Assembly (NCBI RefSeq): GCF_000512735.1
Contig: NZ_CP007028.1
Span: 1,364,001-1,428,000 of the forward strand
DNA from: Thermocrinis ruber
Lineage (GTDB): Bacteria > Aquificota > Aquificia > Aquificales > Aquificaceae
Length of the DNA stretch: 64,000 nucleotides
Direction of reading: 5' to 3'
This document shows positions 53,527-61,621 of this stretch, in pieces. Below the pieces are notes generated by a model, which saw only the letters and a program-made list of their open reading frames with translations, was not told the origin of the DNA and ran no database searches. Positions within the stretch are counted from its first letter, which is position 1. Each line of letters begins with the position of its first letter. The position numbers and the translations under genes were made by a program.

Positions 53527-54465
53527 ATGGACCTGAGCGTTAACCTTTTTGGTATTTCCTTTAAAAATCCCGTTTGGGTGGCGTCGGGCACCTTTGGTTA
53601 TGGGTTGGAAGCCCTCAAGCTCTATGACATCTCCAAGCTGGGTGCGGTGGTAACTAAGGGACTTTCCCTAAAGCCACGCATCGGTAATGAACCCCCACGC
53701 ATAGCAGAAACTCCCTGCGGTATGCTAAACTCCATAGGACTTCAAAACCCGGGCGTAGAAGCCTTTCTAAAGGAGATATACCCCCAAATAGAGCACATAG
53801 ACACCCACTTCATAGCCAACGTTTTTGGAGAGACGGAGGAGGAATACTTGGAGGTTTGCTTGGCTTTGGAGAGTGCGGACAAAATAGTAGCCTATGAGCT
53901 CAATGTGTCCTGTCCCAACGTTAAAAAGGGTGGGCTTGCCTTTGGGCATGACCTAAAGGTCTTGGGAAGGTTGGTAAGTAAAATAAAGGGAAAGGTAAAA
54001 AAGCCTGTACTTGTTAAACTGTCTCCAAACACGGGAGATGTGGTTTTGTTTGGCAAGGTTTGCGTGGATAACGGTGCGGACGGGCTCGTAGCCATAAATA
54101 CCCTTTTGGGTATGAAAATAGATGTGGAAAAAAGGACCCCCGTTCTATCCACCGTGAAGGGTGGACTCTCGGGTCCAGCCATCCTGCCCATTGCGGTTAG
54201 AATGGTCTGGGAGCTCTATCAAGCCCTTGGTACTTCCGTTCCCATCATAGGAGTTGGTGGCATCTACGATACGGATTCTGCCCTTCAGCACATGCTGGCG
54301 GGTGCGTCTGCGGTGCAGGTGGGAACCGCCAACTTCTTTGACCCACTCAGTCCCCTCAAAATCCTTGAAGGCATAGAGGACTACCTCAAAAGACACCAAC
54401 TAACTTTAAAAGACTTGGTAGGAGGTGCCCACAGTGAATACAGACCTGATAGATGCCCTTGTTAA
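53527..54465 (+). CDS. pyrD: Dihydroorotate dehydrogenase (class 1B type)
   Basis: FMN enzyme of pyrimidine synthesis. 312 residues, TIM barrel. Begins [25 protein letters not shown], with the active-site Cys C129 in [13 protein letters not shown], which is the class 1 form (class 2 uses Ser). Class 1B enzymes pass electrons through PyrK; no pyrK is in the window. The last 32 bases overlap the following kinase-like gene. Confidence 0.93.
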   Translation: MDLSVNLFGISFKNPVWVASGTFGYGLEALKLYDISKLGAVVTKGLSLKPRIGNEPPRIAETPCGMLNSIGLQNPGVEAFLKEIYPQIEHIDTHFIANVFGETEEEYLEVCLALESADKIVAYELNVSCPNVKKGGLAFGHDLKVLGRLVSKIKGKVKKPVLVKLSPNTGDVVLFGKVCVDNGADGLVAINTLLGMKIDVEKRTPVLSTVKGGLSGPAILPIAVRMVWELYQALGTSVPIIGVGGIYDTDSALQHMLAGASAVQVGTANFFDPLSPLKILEGIEDYLKRHQLTLKDLVGGAHSEYRPDRCPC

Positions 54466-55408
54466 AAAGTTGAAGGGTGAGTTGGTGCAGACCCACGCCA
54501 GCTGGGTAATACTGACAGAAGACTTTGCCTACAAGATAAAGAAGCCCGTAAATTTTGGCTTTTTGGACTATTCCACCTTAGAAAAGAGAAGGGAGAATTG
54601 CCTTAGGGAAGTGGAGCTCAACAGGAGGCTCTGCCCTTGGGTCTATGTGGGCGTTCTTGAGGTGGTCAAGGTGAACTCTGAGTACTTTTTGGAGGGTGAG
54701 GGCGAAGTGGTAGAGTATGCAGTGAAGATGAGAAGGATTCCAGAGGAGAGGCTTATGAAAAATCTTTTGGACAAACTGACAGAAGAAGACCTCAGAAGGT
54801 TGGCAAAGCACCTCTTTGACTTCCACCAGAGGGCGGAAAGGAAGGATGAGTTCGGAAGGCTTGAGCTTATGAAGTTCAACACCGATGAAAACTTCATGCA
54901 AACCCAAAAGTATGTGGGAATAACCATAGAGGAGCAGGATTATAACTTTATAAAGTCAGCCACCGAAGAGTTTTACAAAAAGTACGCCCCTCTCTTTGAA
55001 AAGAGGATGAAGGAGGGAAGAATAAGGGACGGACATGGAGACATAAGGCTGGAGCATGTAGCCTTTTTGGAGGAGGGAATTTGCATCTTTGACTGCATAG
55101 AGTTTAACGAAAGGTTCAGGTGCGGAGATGTGCTAAACGATATGTGCTTTTTGTCCATGGAGTTGGAGTTTAACGGAAGGGAAGATTTAGCCAAAGTTTA
55201 TGAGGAGGAGTACAAAAGGCTGAGTCAGGACCCCGAGTTTGACCTGTTTTTGCCCTTTTTTAAGTGCTACCGGGCTTATGTGCGCGGAAAGGTGGAGTCC
55301 TTTATGCTTGACGACCCAAATCTGTCGGAAGAAGAAAAGCAAAAGCACAAAGAAAGGGCAAGCAAACTGTTTAAGCTTAGCAGAAAGTATGCAGAAAGCT
55401 TAGTCTAA
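54434..55408 (+). CDS. COG2187-type aminoglycoside phosphotransferase-like protein
   Basis: 324 residues from GTG 54434 ([13 protein letters not shown]), chosen because AGGAGG lies 9 bases upstream; an earlier in-frame GTG at 54425 touches that site. The kinase-like fold has [11 protein letters not shown] (catalytic loop) and [19 protein letters not shown] (metal loop), the signature of COG2187, an uncharacterised family often fused to an AAA ATPase. Here the ATPase half is missing. It is not evidence of antibiotic resistance. Overlaps pyrD by 32 bases. Confidence 0.75.
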   Translation: MNTDLIDALVKKLKGELVQTHASWVILTEDFAYKIKKPVNFGFLDYSTLEKRRENCLREVELNRRLCPWVYVGVLEVVKVNSEYFLEGEGEVVEYAVKMRRIPEERLMKNLLDKLTEEDLRRLAKHLFDFHQRAERKDEFGRLELMKFNTDENFMQTQKYVGITIEEQDYNFIKSATEEFYKKYAPLFEKRMKEGRIRDGHGDIRLEHVAFLEEGICIFDCIEFNERFRCGDVLNDMCFLSMELEFNGREDLAKVYEEEYKRLSQDPEFDLFLPFFKCYRAYVRGKVESFMLDDPNLSEEEKQKHKERASKLFKLSRKYAESLV

Positions 55409-55960
55409 CCACCTTAACACCACTTCAAAGCCCTCTTCCCTTCTGAACTTTTCCTTTTTACCTTTACCTTTGCCTTTCATCTCCCGCTCCCACTCGTAGT
55501 ATCTGATCACGAGCTCATTCCTTGGGTCTATCATCCTTGCCCTACCAAAGTATATTTGGGCGTCTTCGTCCCTGTCCGACAGAAGCAATACAAGCCCTAT
55601 CGTAGCATTTACCCTTGCTTCCCACCCCTTATTGGGAGAGTACCTTAGGGCCAACATCAACCTGTCGTAGGCTGTGGAGTAATAACCGCACATCCCCTCT
55701 GCCACACCCAACCAGTATAGGGCTTCAAAGTTGTTAGGATTTTTCGCCAGGGCTTTGTTAAACTCATGTATAGCTTTATCGCATTTCCCTTTCCTAAGGT
55801 GCTTTTTGCCGTTTTCTACGGCCTTATCAGAGGCTATTATCAAACCGGGCGGTCTGCCCTCTGACCTTGGACTTTCTCCCACTGCCACAGTGGTAGAGCA
55901 TGAAAAGATAAAGAGAGGGACCAAGAATAGAAGCAAGTTAAAGATTGCCTTATTTGACAT
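55400..55960 (-). CDS. TPR-repeat lipoprotein
   Basis: 186 residues from ATG 55960, which has GGAGG 9 bases upstream; a TTG 6 bases earlier is less likely. Lipoprotein signal NKAIFNLLLFLVPLFIFSC, lipid-accepting Cys at about 21, then TPR-type repeats (about 45-145, with KNPNNFEALYWLGVAEG and SPNKGWEARVNATIGL). A basic end (KGKGKGKKEKFRREE) follows. Function unknown, probably an envelope scaffold. Last gene of the leftward operon, overlapping the convergent kinase-like gene by 9 bases. Confidence 0.82.
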   Translation of the reverse strand: MSNKAIFNLLLFLVPLFIFSCSTTVAVGESPRSEGRPPGLIIASDKAVENGKKHLRKGKCDKAIHEFNKALAKNPNNFEALYWLGVAEGMCGYYSTAYDRLMLALRYSPNKGWEARVNATIGLVLLLSDRDEDAQIYFGRARMIDPRNELVIRYYEWEREMKGKGKGKKEKFRREEGFEVVLRWLD

Positions 55961-55974
55961 TATCAACCACCTCC

Positions 55975-56601
55975 TCAGAAATTATAAATTAACCCCTTTG
56001 CCAAAGCCCAATTTTGAAGGATCTTGAGCCCAACCCTTTGGCTCTTTTCTGGGTGAAACTGCACCGCAAAGATATTTTCATATTCTACGGAAGAAACAAA
56101 CTCCTCTCCGTAGTCGGTGGTGGTCAGAATAACCTCTGCCCTCTTTGGGACCACTCGGTAGGAATGGACAAAATAGACAAAATCTCCATCTTTGATGCCC
56201 TCCAACAGGGATGAGTTCTTTTTCTTCCACAGTTGGTTCCAACCTATGTGTGGAATTTTTACCTTCGGTGGGAGCAAGACTACCTCTCCCTCCAAAACAC
56301 CAAAACCCTTTTCTTCTCCAAACTCGAAGCTTCTTTCAAAAAGGAGCTGAAGTCCAAGACATATCCCCAAAAAGGGTTTGCCCTTTTCTATGTGGGAGAG
56401 TATAGGTCCGTAGAGGTTCAATCGGTGCAAATTTTCCATTGCATCCCTGAAGGCACCCACACCGGGCAATACCACCGCCCTTGCCCCTTTTACCACGTCC
56501 GCATCTGATGTTCTGATAACTTTAAGTCCCACATACTCCAGAGCCTTTTCTACGCTTCTGAGATTTCCCATTCCGTAATCTATAAGTGCTGTATAGTCCA
56601 T
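55975..56601 (-). CDS. hisH: Imidazole glycerol phosphate synthase, glutamine amidotransferase subunit
   Basis: 208 residues, class I amidotransferase that feeds ammonia to HisF. Catalytic C81 in FLGICLGLQLLFE, and the His/Glu pair in VQFHPEKSQ. IDYGMGNLRSVEKAL at the N-terminus is typical. hisF is not in the window. It lies 11 bases after the beta-CASP gene. Confidence 0.94.
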   Translation of the reverse strand: MDYTALIDYGMGNLRSVEKALEYVGLKVIRTSDADVVKGARAVVLPGVGAFRDAMENLHRLNLYGPILSHIEKGKPFLGICLGLQLLFERSFEFGEEKGFGVLEGEVVLLPPKVKIPHIGWNQLWKKKNSSLLEGIKDGDFVYFVHSYRVVPKRAEVILTTTDYGEEFVSSVEYENIFAVQFHPEKSQRVGLKILQNWALAKGLIYNF

Positions 56602-56612
56602 AGAGATAAATA

Positions 56613-57995
56613 TTAAAGCTCCAAGAGTTCCCCGTATGTGGGTATGTACGCATCAAAGCCAAGGCTTTCTTTTAGCTTCTGTTGAAAGATTGTCATCTTT
56701 TCCCTTTCTCCGTGGATCAGGAAGACCTTCTTTGGATTTTGGGTGTAAGATAGCCAATCCAACAGTCCCTTTTGGTCAGTGTGGGAGGAAAAGCCGTTTA
56801 TTGTATAGACCTTTGCCCTAACCTCTATTTCTTCTCCGAAGATCCTGACAGGGCTTTCCCCCTCTATGATCCTTCTTCCCAAGGTGCCTTTGGGTTGATA
56901 GCCCACAAAAACCAAAGCGCATTCAGGTCGCCAAAGGTTGTACTTAAGATGGTATAGAATCCTTCCACCGGTCAGCATACCAGAACCCGCTATGATTATG
57001 GCACCGGAGGTTATAGAGTTTATGCTTTTAGACTCTTCCACATCCCTTGTGTAGTAGAGGTTGGGAAGTTTAAACGGATCCCTCTCAAGAAAGATCCTGT
57101 AGGTCTCTTCATCAAAAAACTCTGGATGGCTTTTAAACAGGTTGGTTAAGCTTATGGCTAATGGGCTGTCCAGAAAGATCTTACACTTGGGAAGTTTTCC
57201 CATCTCATAAAATTCCCTCAGAACGAATAGCACCTCTTGAGCCCTTTCTAATGCATAAGAAGGTATGATCACGTTACCGCCCATCTTGAAGGCGTAATTT
57301 ATGGCATCCAAAAGCTCTTCTTTGGATTCTTCAAAGCTCTTGTGGTTTCTGTCTCCGTAGGTGGTTTCCACAAACACATAGTCCGCCTTTGATGGTCTTT
57401 GAGGATCTCTAACTATGGGTTTGTTTTTGTTGCCAAGGTCTCCAGAAAAGATAAGCCTTTTACTCTTTTTGTTCTCATATACCTCTACTTCCACAAAAGC
57501 TGAACCAAGTATATGCCCTGCATCCTTGAGGGTTATTTTCAGGTTATTGGTGATGTTAAACTCCTTGTCGTAAGGTAGGGTTATCCGGAAGAGTTCAATA
57601 GCTTCTAAAACATCGTACTCTTCGTAGAGAGGAGGGTTTGGAACTTTGCCGACACGTTGTAGCTTTCTGAGCTGAACCTTGTAATTTTCATACATCACCT
57701 TTGCAGCATCCAACAGCATCAAAAGGGCTATTCTCTTTGTGGCTTCCGTGGAGATAATTTTTCCTCTGAAACCTTCCCTAACGAGCAAGGGTATTCTTCC
57801 GCAGTGGTCTATGTGGGCGTGTGTAAGCACAACATAGTCAATTTCCCTCGGGTTAAAGGGAAAGGGTTCGTAATTTTTGTGTTCTTCCAAACCCTGAAAC
57901 AGCCCGCAATCAATCAAAACCTTTTTGTTATCTGCCTCTAAGAGAAAGCAACTGCCCGTTACTCCTTCCACTCCTCCGTAGAACCCCACCCTCAT
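56613..57995 (-). CDS. Beta-CASP metallo-beta-lactamase-fold nuclease
   Basis: 460 residues, CPSF73/YSH1-like RNA-processing family. Metal motifs HAHIDHCGR and DAGHILGSAF with SGDLGNKNKP; beta-CASP motifs in VETTYGDRNHK, GSGMLTGGRILYHL and GFSSHTDQKGLLDWL, and LIHGE near the end. It probably cleaves RNA endo- or exonucleolytically. The gene has no signature of RNase J (no KH-like C-terminus). Its start overlaps the nadD stop by 4 bases. Confidence 0.88.
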   Translation of the reverse strand: MRVGFYGGVEGVTGSCFLLEADNKKVLIDCGLFQGLEEHKNYEPFPFNPREIDYVVLTHAHIDHCGRIPLLVREGFRGKIISTEATKRIALLMLLDAAKVMYENYKVQLRKLQRVGKVPNPPLYEEYDVLEAIELFRITLPYDKEFNITNNLKITLKDAGHILGSAFVEVEVYENKKSKRLIFSGDLGNKNKPIVRDPQRPSKADYVFVETTYGDRNHKSFEESKEELLDAINYAFKMGGNVIIPSYALERAQEVLFVLREFYEMGKLPKCKIFLDSPLAISLTNLFKSHPEFFDEETYRIFLERDPFKLPNLYYTRDVEESKSINSITSGAIIIAGSGMLTGGRILYHLKYNLWRPECALVFVGYQPKGTLGRRIIEGESPVRIFGEEIEVRAKVYTINGFSSHTDQKGLLDWLSYTQNPKKVFLIHGEREKMTIFQQKLKESLGFDAYIPTYGELLEL

Positions 57996-58585
57996 CTATA
58001 AAGCTCCCTGTTTAGAATATACTCCTCCACATCCTGTGGCACCAGCCACCTTATGCTCTTTCCCTCTTTTATCCTCTGCCTTATCTCAGTGGAGGATATA
58101 TCAATCCTTCTTATGCTAAGAATGAGATAGTCCTCACCTTCCCTTAGCTGTGGAAATCTCTCTTTGAAGTAGGTTTTCACTTCCTTACCCTTAGAAGCCC
58201 TGTCTATTATTATGAACTTGGCAAGCTTTACCAGCTCGTCGGGATCTTTCCACAGATGCAAAGTTAGGGCACTGTCTGCACCTATCAAAAAGGTGGGTCT
58301 TTCTTTTAGCTCCTGGAAGAGTTGTCTGGCGGTATCCACCGTGTAGGATACGCCCTTTCTGTTTAACTCCAGTGTGCTTATGGAAAATTTTTCCATCCCT
58401 TTAATTGCAAGCTTTAACATCTCAAGCCTATCCTCCGGGCTTGCCCTGTGAGGCTCCTTTAGCGGTGATTGATAGGCGGGCAAAAAGACAAGCTCTTCTA
58501 TGTTAAGCTCTTCCAAGAGGTCCCTTGCTATGAGCAGGTGTCCCAGATGCACCGGGTCAAAGCTCCCACCAAAGAAAACTTTCAT
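57992..58585 (-). CDS. nadD: Nicotinate-nucleotide adenylyltransferase
   Basis: Forms NaAD in NAD synthesis. 197 residues from ATG 58585, which overlaps the der stop by 1 base (TGATG); a GTG at 58588 is an alternative giving a 4-base overlap. FFGGSFDPVHLGHLLIARDL is the nucleotidyltransferase HxGH motif, and SSTEIRQRIKEGKS the ISSTxxR motif. It lies inside the leftward operon. Confidence 0.95.
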   Translation of the reverse strand: MKVFFGGSFDPVHLGHLLIARDLLEELNIEELVFLPAYQSPLKEPHRASPEDRLEMLKLAIKGMEKFSISTLELNRKGVSYTVDTARQLFQELKERPTFLIGADSALTLHLWKDPDELVKLAKFIIIDRASKGKEVKTYFKERFPQLREGEDYLILSIRRIDISSTEIRQRIKEGKSIRWLVPQDVEEYILNRELYR

Positions 58586-59865
58586 CACTCTTCCCGAGAC
58601 CTCAGGATCAGTCTAATGGGTGCGTGCTTTATGTTAGTGCATTCCCTCAACCTTCTTTCAAAGAACTTCTTGTAGTGGCTTTTCCACTCTTCTGGGTTGT
58701 TGGTGTATAGCACAAAAGTAGGTGGCTTTGTGCTCTCTTGGTATGCATAATAAACTTTTATCCTGCCGGGCGGTGCCTTTTCTGATAGAACCTTCTCCAC
58801 GCATCGGTTTACAAAGGATGTTTTGTGCTGTTTGCAGTAATCTTGATAAACCAATAGGACGTTGTCTAAGAGTTCTCTCACTCCCTTACCTTCTGTGGCA
58901 ACGGTCAGCACAATGGGTGCATAGTCCAAAAAGCTTAGCCTTTTTCTCAAGTACTCTTTAACTTCCTCTTCGGTGGAGTTTATCAGGTCAAACTTGTTGC
59001 CTACGATCACACAACCTTTGTATCTTCTTGCTATGAGTCCTCCTATCCTTTGGTCTTGATGAACCACACCTTCCGAGAGGTCTACCACCAAGCAAACCAC
59101 ATCGGACATCTCTATAGCCTTTATGGACCTTCCCACCGAGAAGAACTCAACGCCGTACTCTACCTTGGACGGTCTTCTTATGCCAGCAGTATCCACTAAG
59201 ATCAGTGGATTTCCTTTGTATTCAAAATAGACCTCCACCGCATCCCGGGTGGTGCCCGGTATTGGAGAGACAATCACTCTATCGCTACCAAGCACCGCAT
59301 TCACCAGAGAGGACTTTCCCACATTAGGTCTGCCCACAAAAGAAAGCCTCAGCCCTTCCCTTTGGGCAACCTCCTCCTCCGGGAGCATACTAACCACATC
59401 GTCAAGCAGTTCTCCCACACCTCTTCCATGCTGGGCGGATATAGGATAGACCTTCTCAAAGCCCAAGCTGTAAAAGTCGTAGAGGTTCTCCTTTGCTTTT
59501 TTAACATCCATCTTATTTACCACCAGGAAGACCTTTTCCCTGTATGGATACAAGAGCTCCGCCACTGCCCTGTCCGCGTGGGTAATACCTTCCTTTCCAT
59601 CCACCATAAAAAGGATCACGCTCGCCTGGTTTAGAAGCTCCTGAACCCTTTTTCTGATCTCTTGGGCTATGTAGTCTTTGTCCTCCAAAAGCCCTCCCGT
59701 GTCCACCACCCAAAAGCTTTTATCCTTCCAATGGACGATTGCCTCCAAGGCGTCCCGGGTAATGCCGGGCATATCATGAACTATGCTAAGCCTCTTTCCC
59801 ACCAGGCGGTTAAAGAGGGTGGATTTTCCTACGTTCGGTCTTCCAACTATGACTACCTTATTCAC
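58585..59865 (-). CDS. der: Ribosome assembly GTPase Der (EngA)
   Basis: 426 residues, two tandem G domains (P-loops GRPNVGKST at 8-16 and again in FVGRPNVGKSS at about 180) and a C-terminal KH-like domain. Essential for 50S maturation. The start is GTG at 59865, which overlaps the upstream stop by 4 bases (GTGA); the reading must begin there because the first P-loop is at residue 8. Confidence 0.96.
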   Translation of the reverse strand: MNKVVIVGRPNVGKSTLFNRLVGKRLSIVHDMPGITRDALEAIVHWKDKSFWVVDTGGLLEDKDYIAQEIRKRVQELLNQASVILFMVDGKEGITHADRAVAELLYPYREKVFLVVNKMDVKKAKENLYDFYSLGFEKVYPISAQHGRGVGELLDDVVSMLPEEEVAQREGLRLSFVGRPNVGKSSLVNAVLGSDRVIVSPIPGTTRDAVEVYFEYKGNPLILVDTAGIRRPSKVEYGVEFFSVGRSIKAIEMSDVVCLVVDLSEGVVHQDQRIGGLIARRYKGCVIVGNKFDLINSTEEEVKEYLRKRLSFLDYAPIVLTVATEGKGVRELLDNVLLVYQDYCKQHKTSFVNRCVEKVLSEKAPPGRIKVYYAYQESTKPPTFVLYTNNPEEWKSHYKKFFERRLRECTNIKHAPIRLILRSREE

Positions 59866-60956
59866 TGTATATCTATTATAGCCATATCTGGTGGTTCAAA
59901 AAAGCGCATGGGAGGACCGCCTGTGCCAACACCTTTGCTAACAAAGAGGACACTTCCCTTTCCCAATTCTACCCATCCTGCGTTAGCATCAAATAGTCTT
60001 GGAATGATAAACTTTCCCACAGGGTAGTAAACCCCTCCGTGGGTGTGTCCCGCAAGCATAAGGTCAAAGAGTCCCAACGCCCTTTTATCCACCCTTGGCT
60101 TGTGCTTTAAAACAAGGATGAACTTATCCTTTGGCAGGTCTTTTAAGATCTCATACTCGCTGAGAGGTCCTACGCAGGCATTAAAAAACCGGCAGTCGTC
60201 GTCATCCACTCCTACCACAATAATGGAGCCCAAATCTACCCAAGAACCTCTGAGTAGCACAAAACCTGCACTCTCTGTAAATTCTATAGCCTGCTGGACA
60301 CCCCTATAGTACTCGTGATTGCCAAGCACCGCAAACTTACCCAAGGGCGGAGACATTTCCCTTAGGGCTTGAGCCAGTCCGTCCTTTCTCTTCATGTTTC
60401 CATCCACCAAGTCGCCCGTAGATACCAAAAGGTCTGGCTTGTACTTTTCATACACCTCTTTTATAAGTTTGATCTTGTCCATCCCCATAACAGGTCCCAA
60501 ATGGACATCGGAGATATGCATGATCCTTATTCTCTGTGAAACCTTGTCGGTTTTTATATGAAAGTGATAAACCTCCGGCTTTAGGGTTTCGTAGTAGCTG
60601 TAAGCGGACAGGCTAAGGGCAAGCGAAAGGGCTATGACAATGGATAACTTTTTGCTTGGTCTTGGTAGAGGGTTTATCCCAAAGATGGAATGCATAGCCC
60701 TAACAAAGAGAGAATAGAGGTCCAAAAGGAGGAAAGATATAATCAAGTATAGCAAAAAGCCCATGTAGAGGAGGGTGCCAAGACCTATGATATAGGAAAG
60801 GGAAGGAGAGAAGTTGGCGTCCGCATACCTCATCAAAAAGGGAGAGAAAAAGCCCAAAGCAAGGACCGGTAATATAGCCCTGTGCCTTAACCTAAGATAC
60901 ACATAGAGGTTCATAAGGAGGTATATACTCAAGAAGGCAAGGATAAACCATTTCAT
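59862..60956 (-). CDS. Membrane-anchored metallophosphoesterase
   Basis: 364 residues: about five hydrophobic helices in the first 135 residues, then a calcineurin-like domain with HISDVHLGPVMG, STGDLVDGN, LGNHEYYRG, LKHKPRV and LAGHTHGG, the full set of metal ligands. It resembles YkuE/YaeI-type enzymes, some of which act on lipid pyrophosphates. Substrate unknown. It overlaps both neighbours by 4 bases. Confidence 0.85.
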   Translation of the reverse strand: MKWFILAFLSIYLLMNLYVYLRLRHRAILPVLALGFFSPFLMRYADANFSPSLSYIIGLGTLLYMGFLLYLIISFLLLDLYSLFVRAMHSIFGINPLPRPSKKLSIVIALSLALSLSAYSYYETLKPEVYHFHIKTDKVSQRIRIMHISDVHLGPVMGMDKIKLIKEVYEKYKPDLLVSTGDLVDGNMKRKDGLAQALREMSPPLGKFAVLGNHEYYRGVQQAIEFTESAGFVLLRGSWVDLGSIIVVGVDDDDCRFFNACVGPLSEYEILKDLPKDKFILVLKHKPRVDKRALGLFDLMLAGHTHGGVYYPVGKFIIPRLFDANAGWVELGKGSVLFVSKGVGTGGPPMRFFEPPDMAIIDIQ

Positions 60957-61621
60957 GCTTCTTCTAATTTATATCCCACACCCCTAACAGTCTTTATCCA
61001 CTCGCCCTCCTTTCCTAACTTTTCCCTAAGGTTTTTTACATGAACATCTATGGTTCTATCATAGACCTCCTTTTTTAGAACATGTTCCACTAAATATTCC
61101 CTGCTTACGGGCTTTCCATAGTTTTCCAAAAGGGTCTTCAAAACGGCAAACTCCGTTTTTGTTAGGTTTATGGGTTCTTTGCCCCTTCTTACTTCCATCC
61201 TTTCCATATCCACCGTCAAACTACCAAGCCTTACAATCCCACCCTCCCTTAAGGCACCGTACCTTCTCATAACCGCCCTTATTCGTGCCAAAAGCTCTTT
61301 TATGGAAAAGGGTTTGGTAATGTAGTCGTCTGCCCCAAGCTCAAAACCCTTTAGCTTGTCCTCCTCCGCAGTTTTGGCAGTCAAAAAAATTATTGGAACA
61401 TCCTTAGTTTCTGGAGAGGACCTGAGTATGTTTGCCACTTTAAAGCCATCCAAGGAGGGTACCATCACATCCAATATAAAAAGGTTTGGCCTTTCCTCCT
61501 TTACCCTCTCCAAGAGTTCAACACCCTTGCTAAAGGAAACAACCTCAAAGCCTTCCTTTTGTAGATGGTAGGTTAAAAGCTCCAAAAGGTCTGTGTCATC
61601 CTCCAAGAGGAAAACCTTCAT
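60953..61621 (-). CDS. OmpR/PhoB-type response regulator
   Basis: 222 residues: receiver domain with acidic pocket E7-D8-D9, phosphorylation site D51 in FILDVMVPSLDG, the conserved Lys in YITKPFS, and a winged-helix DNA-binding domain ending KTVRGVGYKLEE. No histidine kinase gene is next to it in the window, so its sensor is encoded elsewhere. It overlaps the carboxylase subunit gene by 4 bases and the metallophosphoesterase gene by 4 bases. Confidence 0.92.
   Translation of the reverse strand: MKVFLLEDDTDLLELLTYHLQKEGFEVVSFSKGVELLERVKEERPNLFILDVMVPSLDGFKVANILRSSPETKDVPIIFLTAKTAEEDKLKGFELGADDYITKPFSIKELLARIRAVMRRYGALREGGIVRLGSLTVDMERMEVRRGKEPINLTKTEFAVLKTLLENYGKPVSREYLVEHVLKKEVYDRTIDVHVKNLREKLGKEGEWIKTVRGVGYKLEEA

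Noticed and set aside
54434-55408. Aminoglycoside resistance gene
   Set aside because: Only the kinase-like fold is shared; the [10 protein letters not shown] signature is that of COG2187, not of resistance enzymes.
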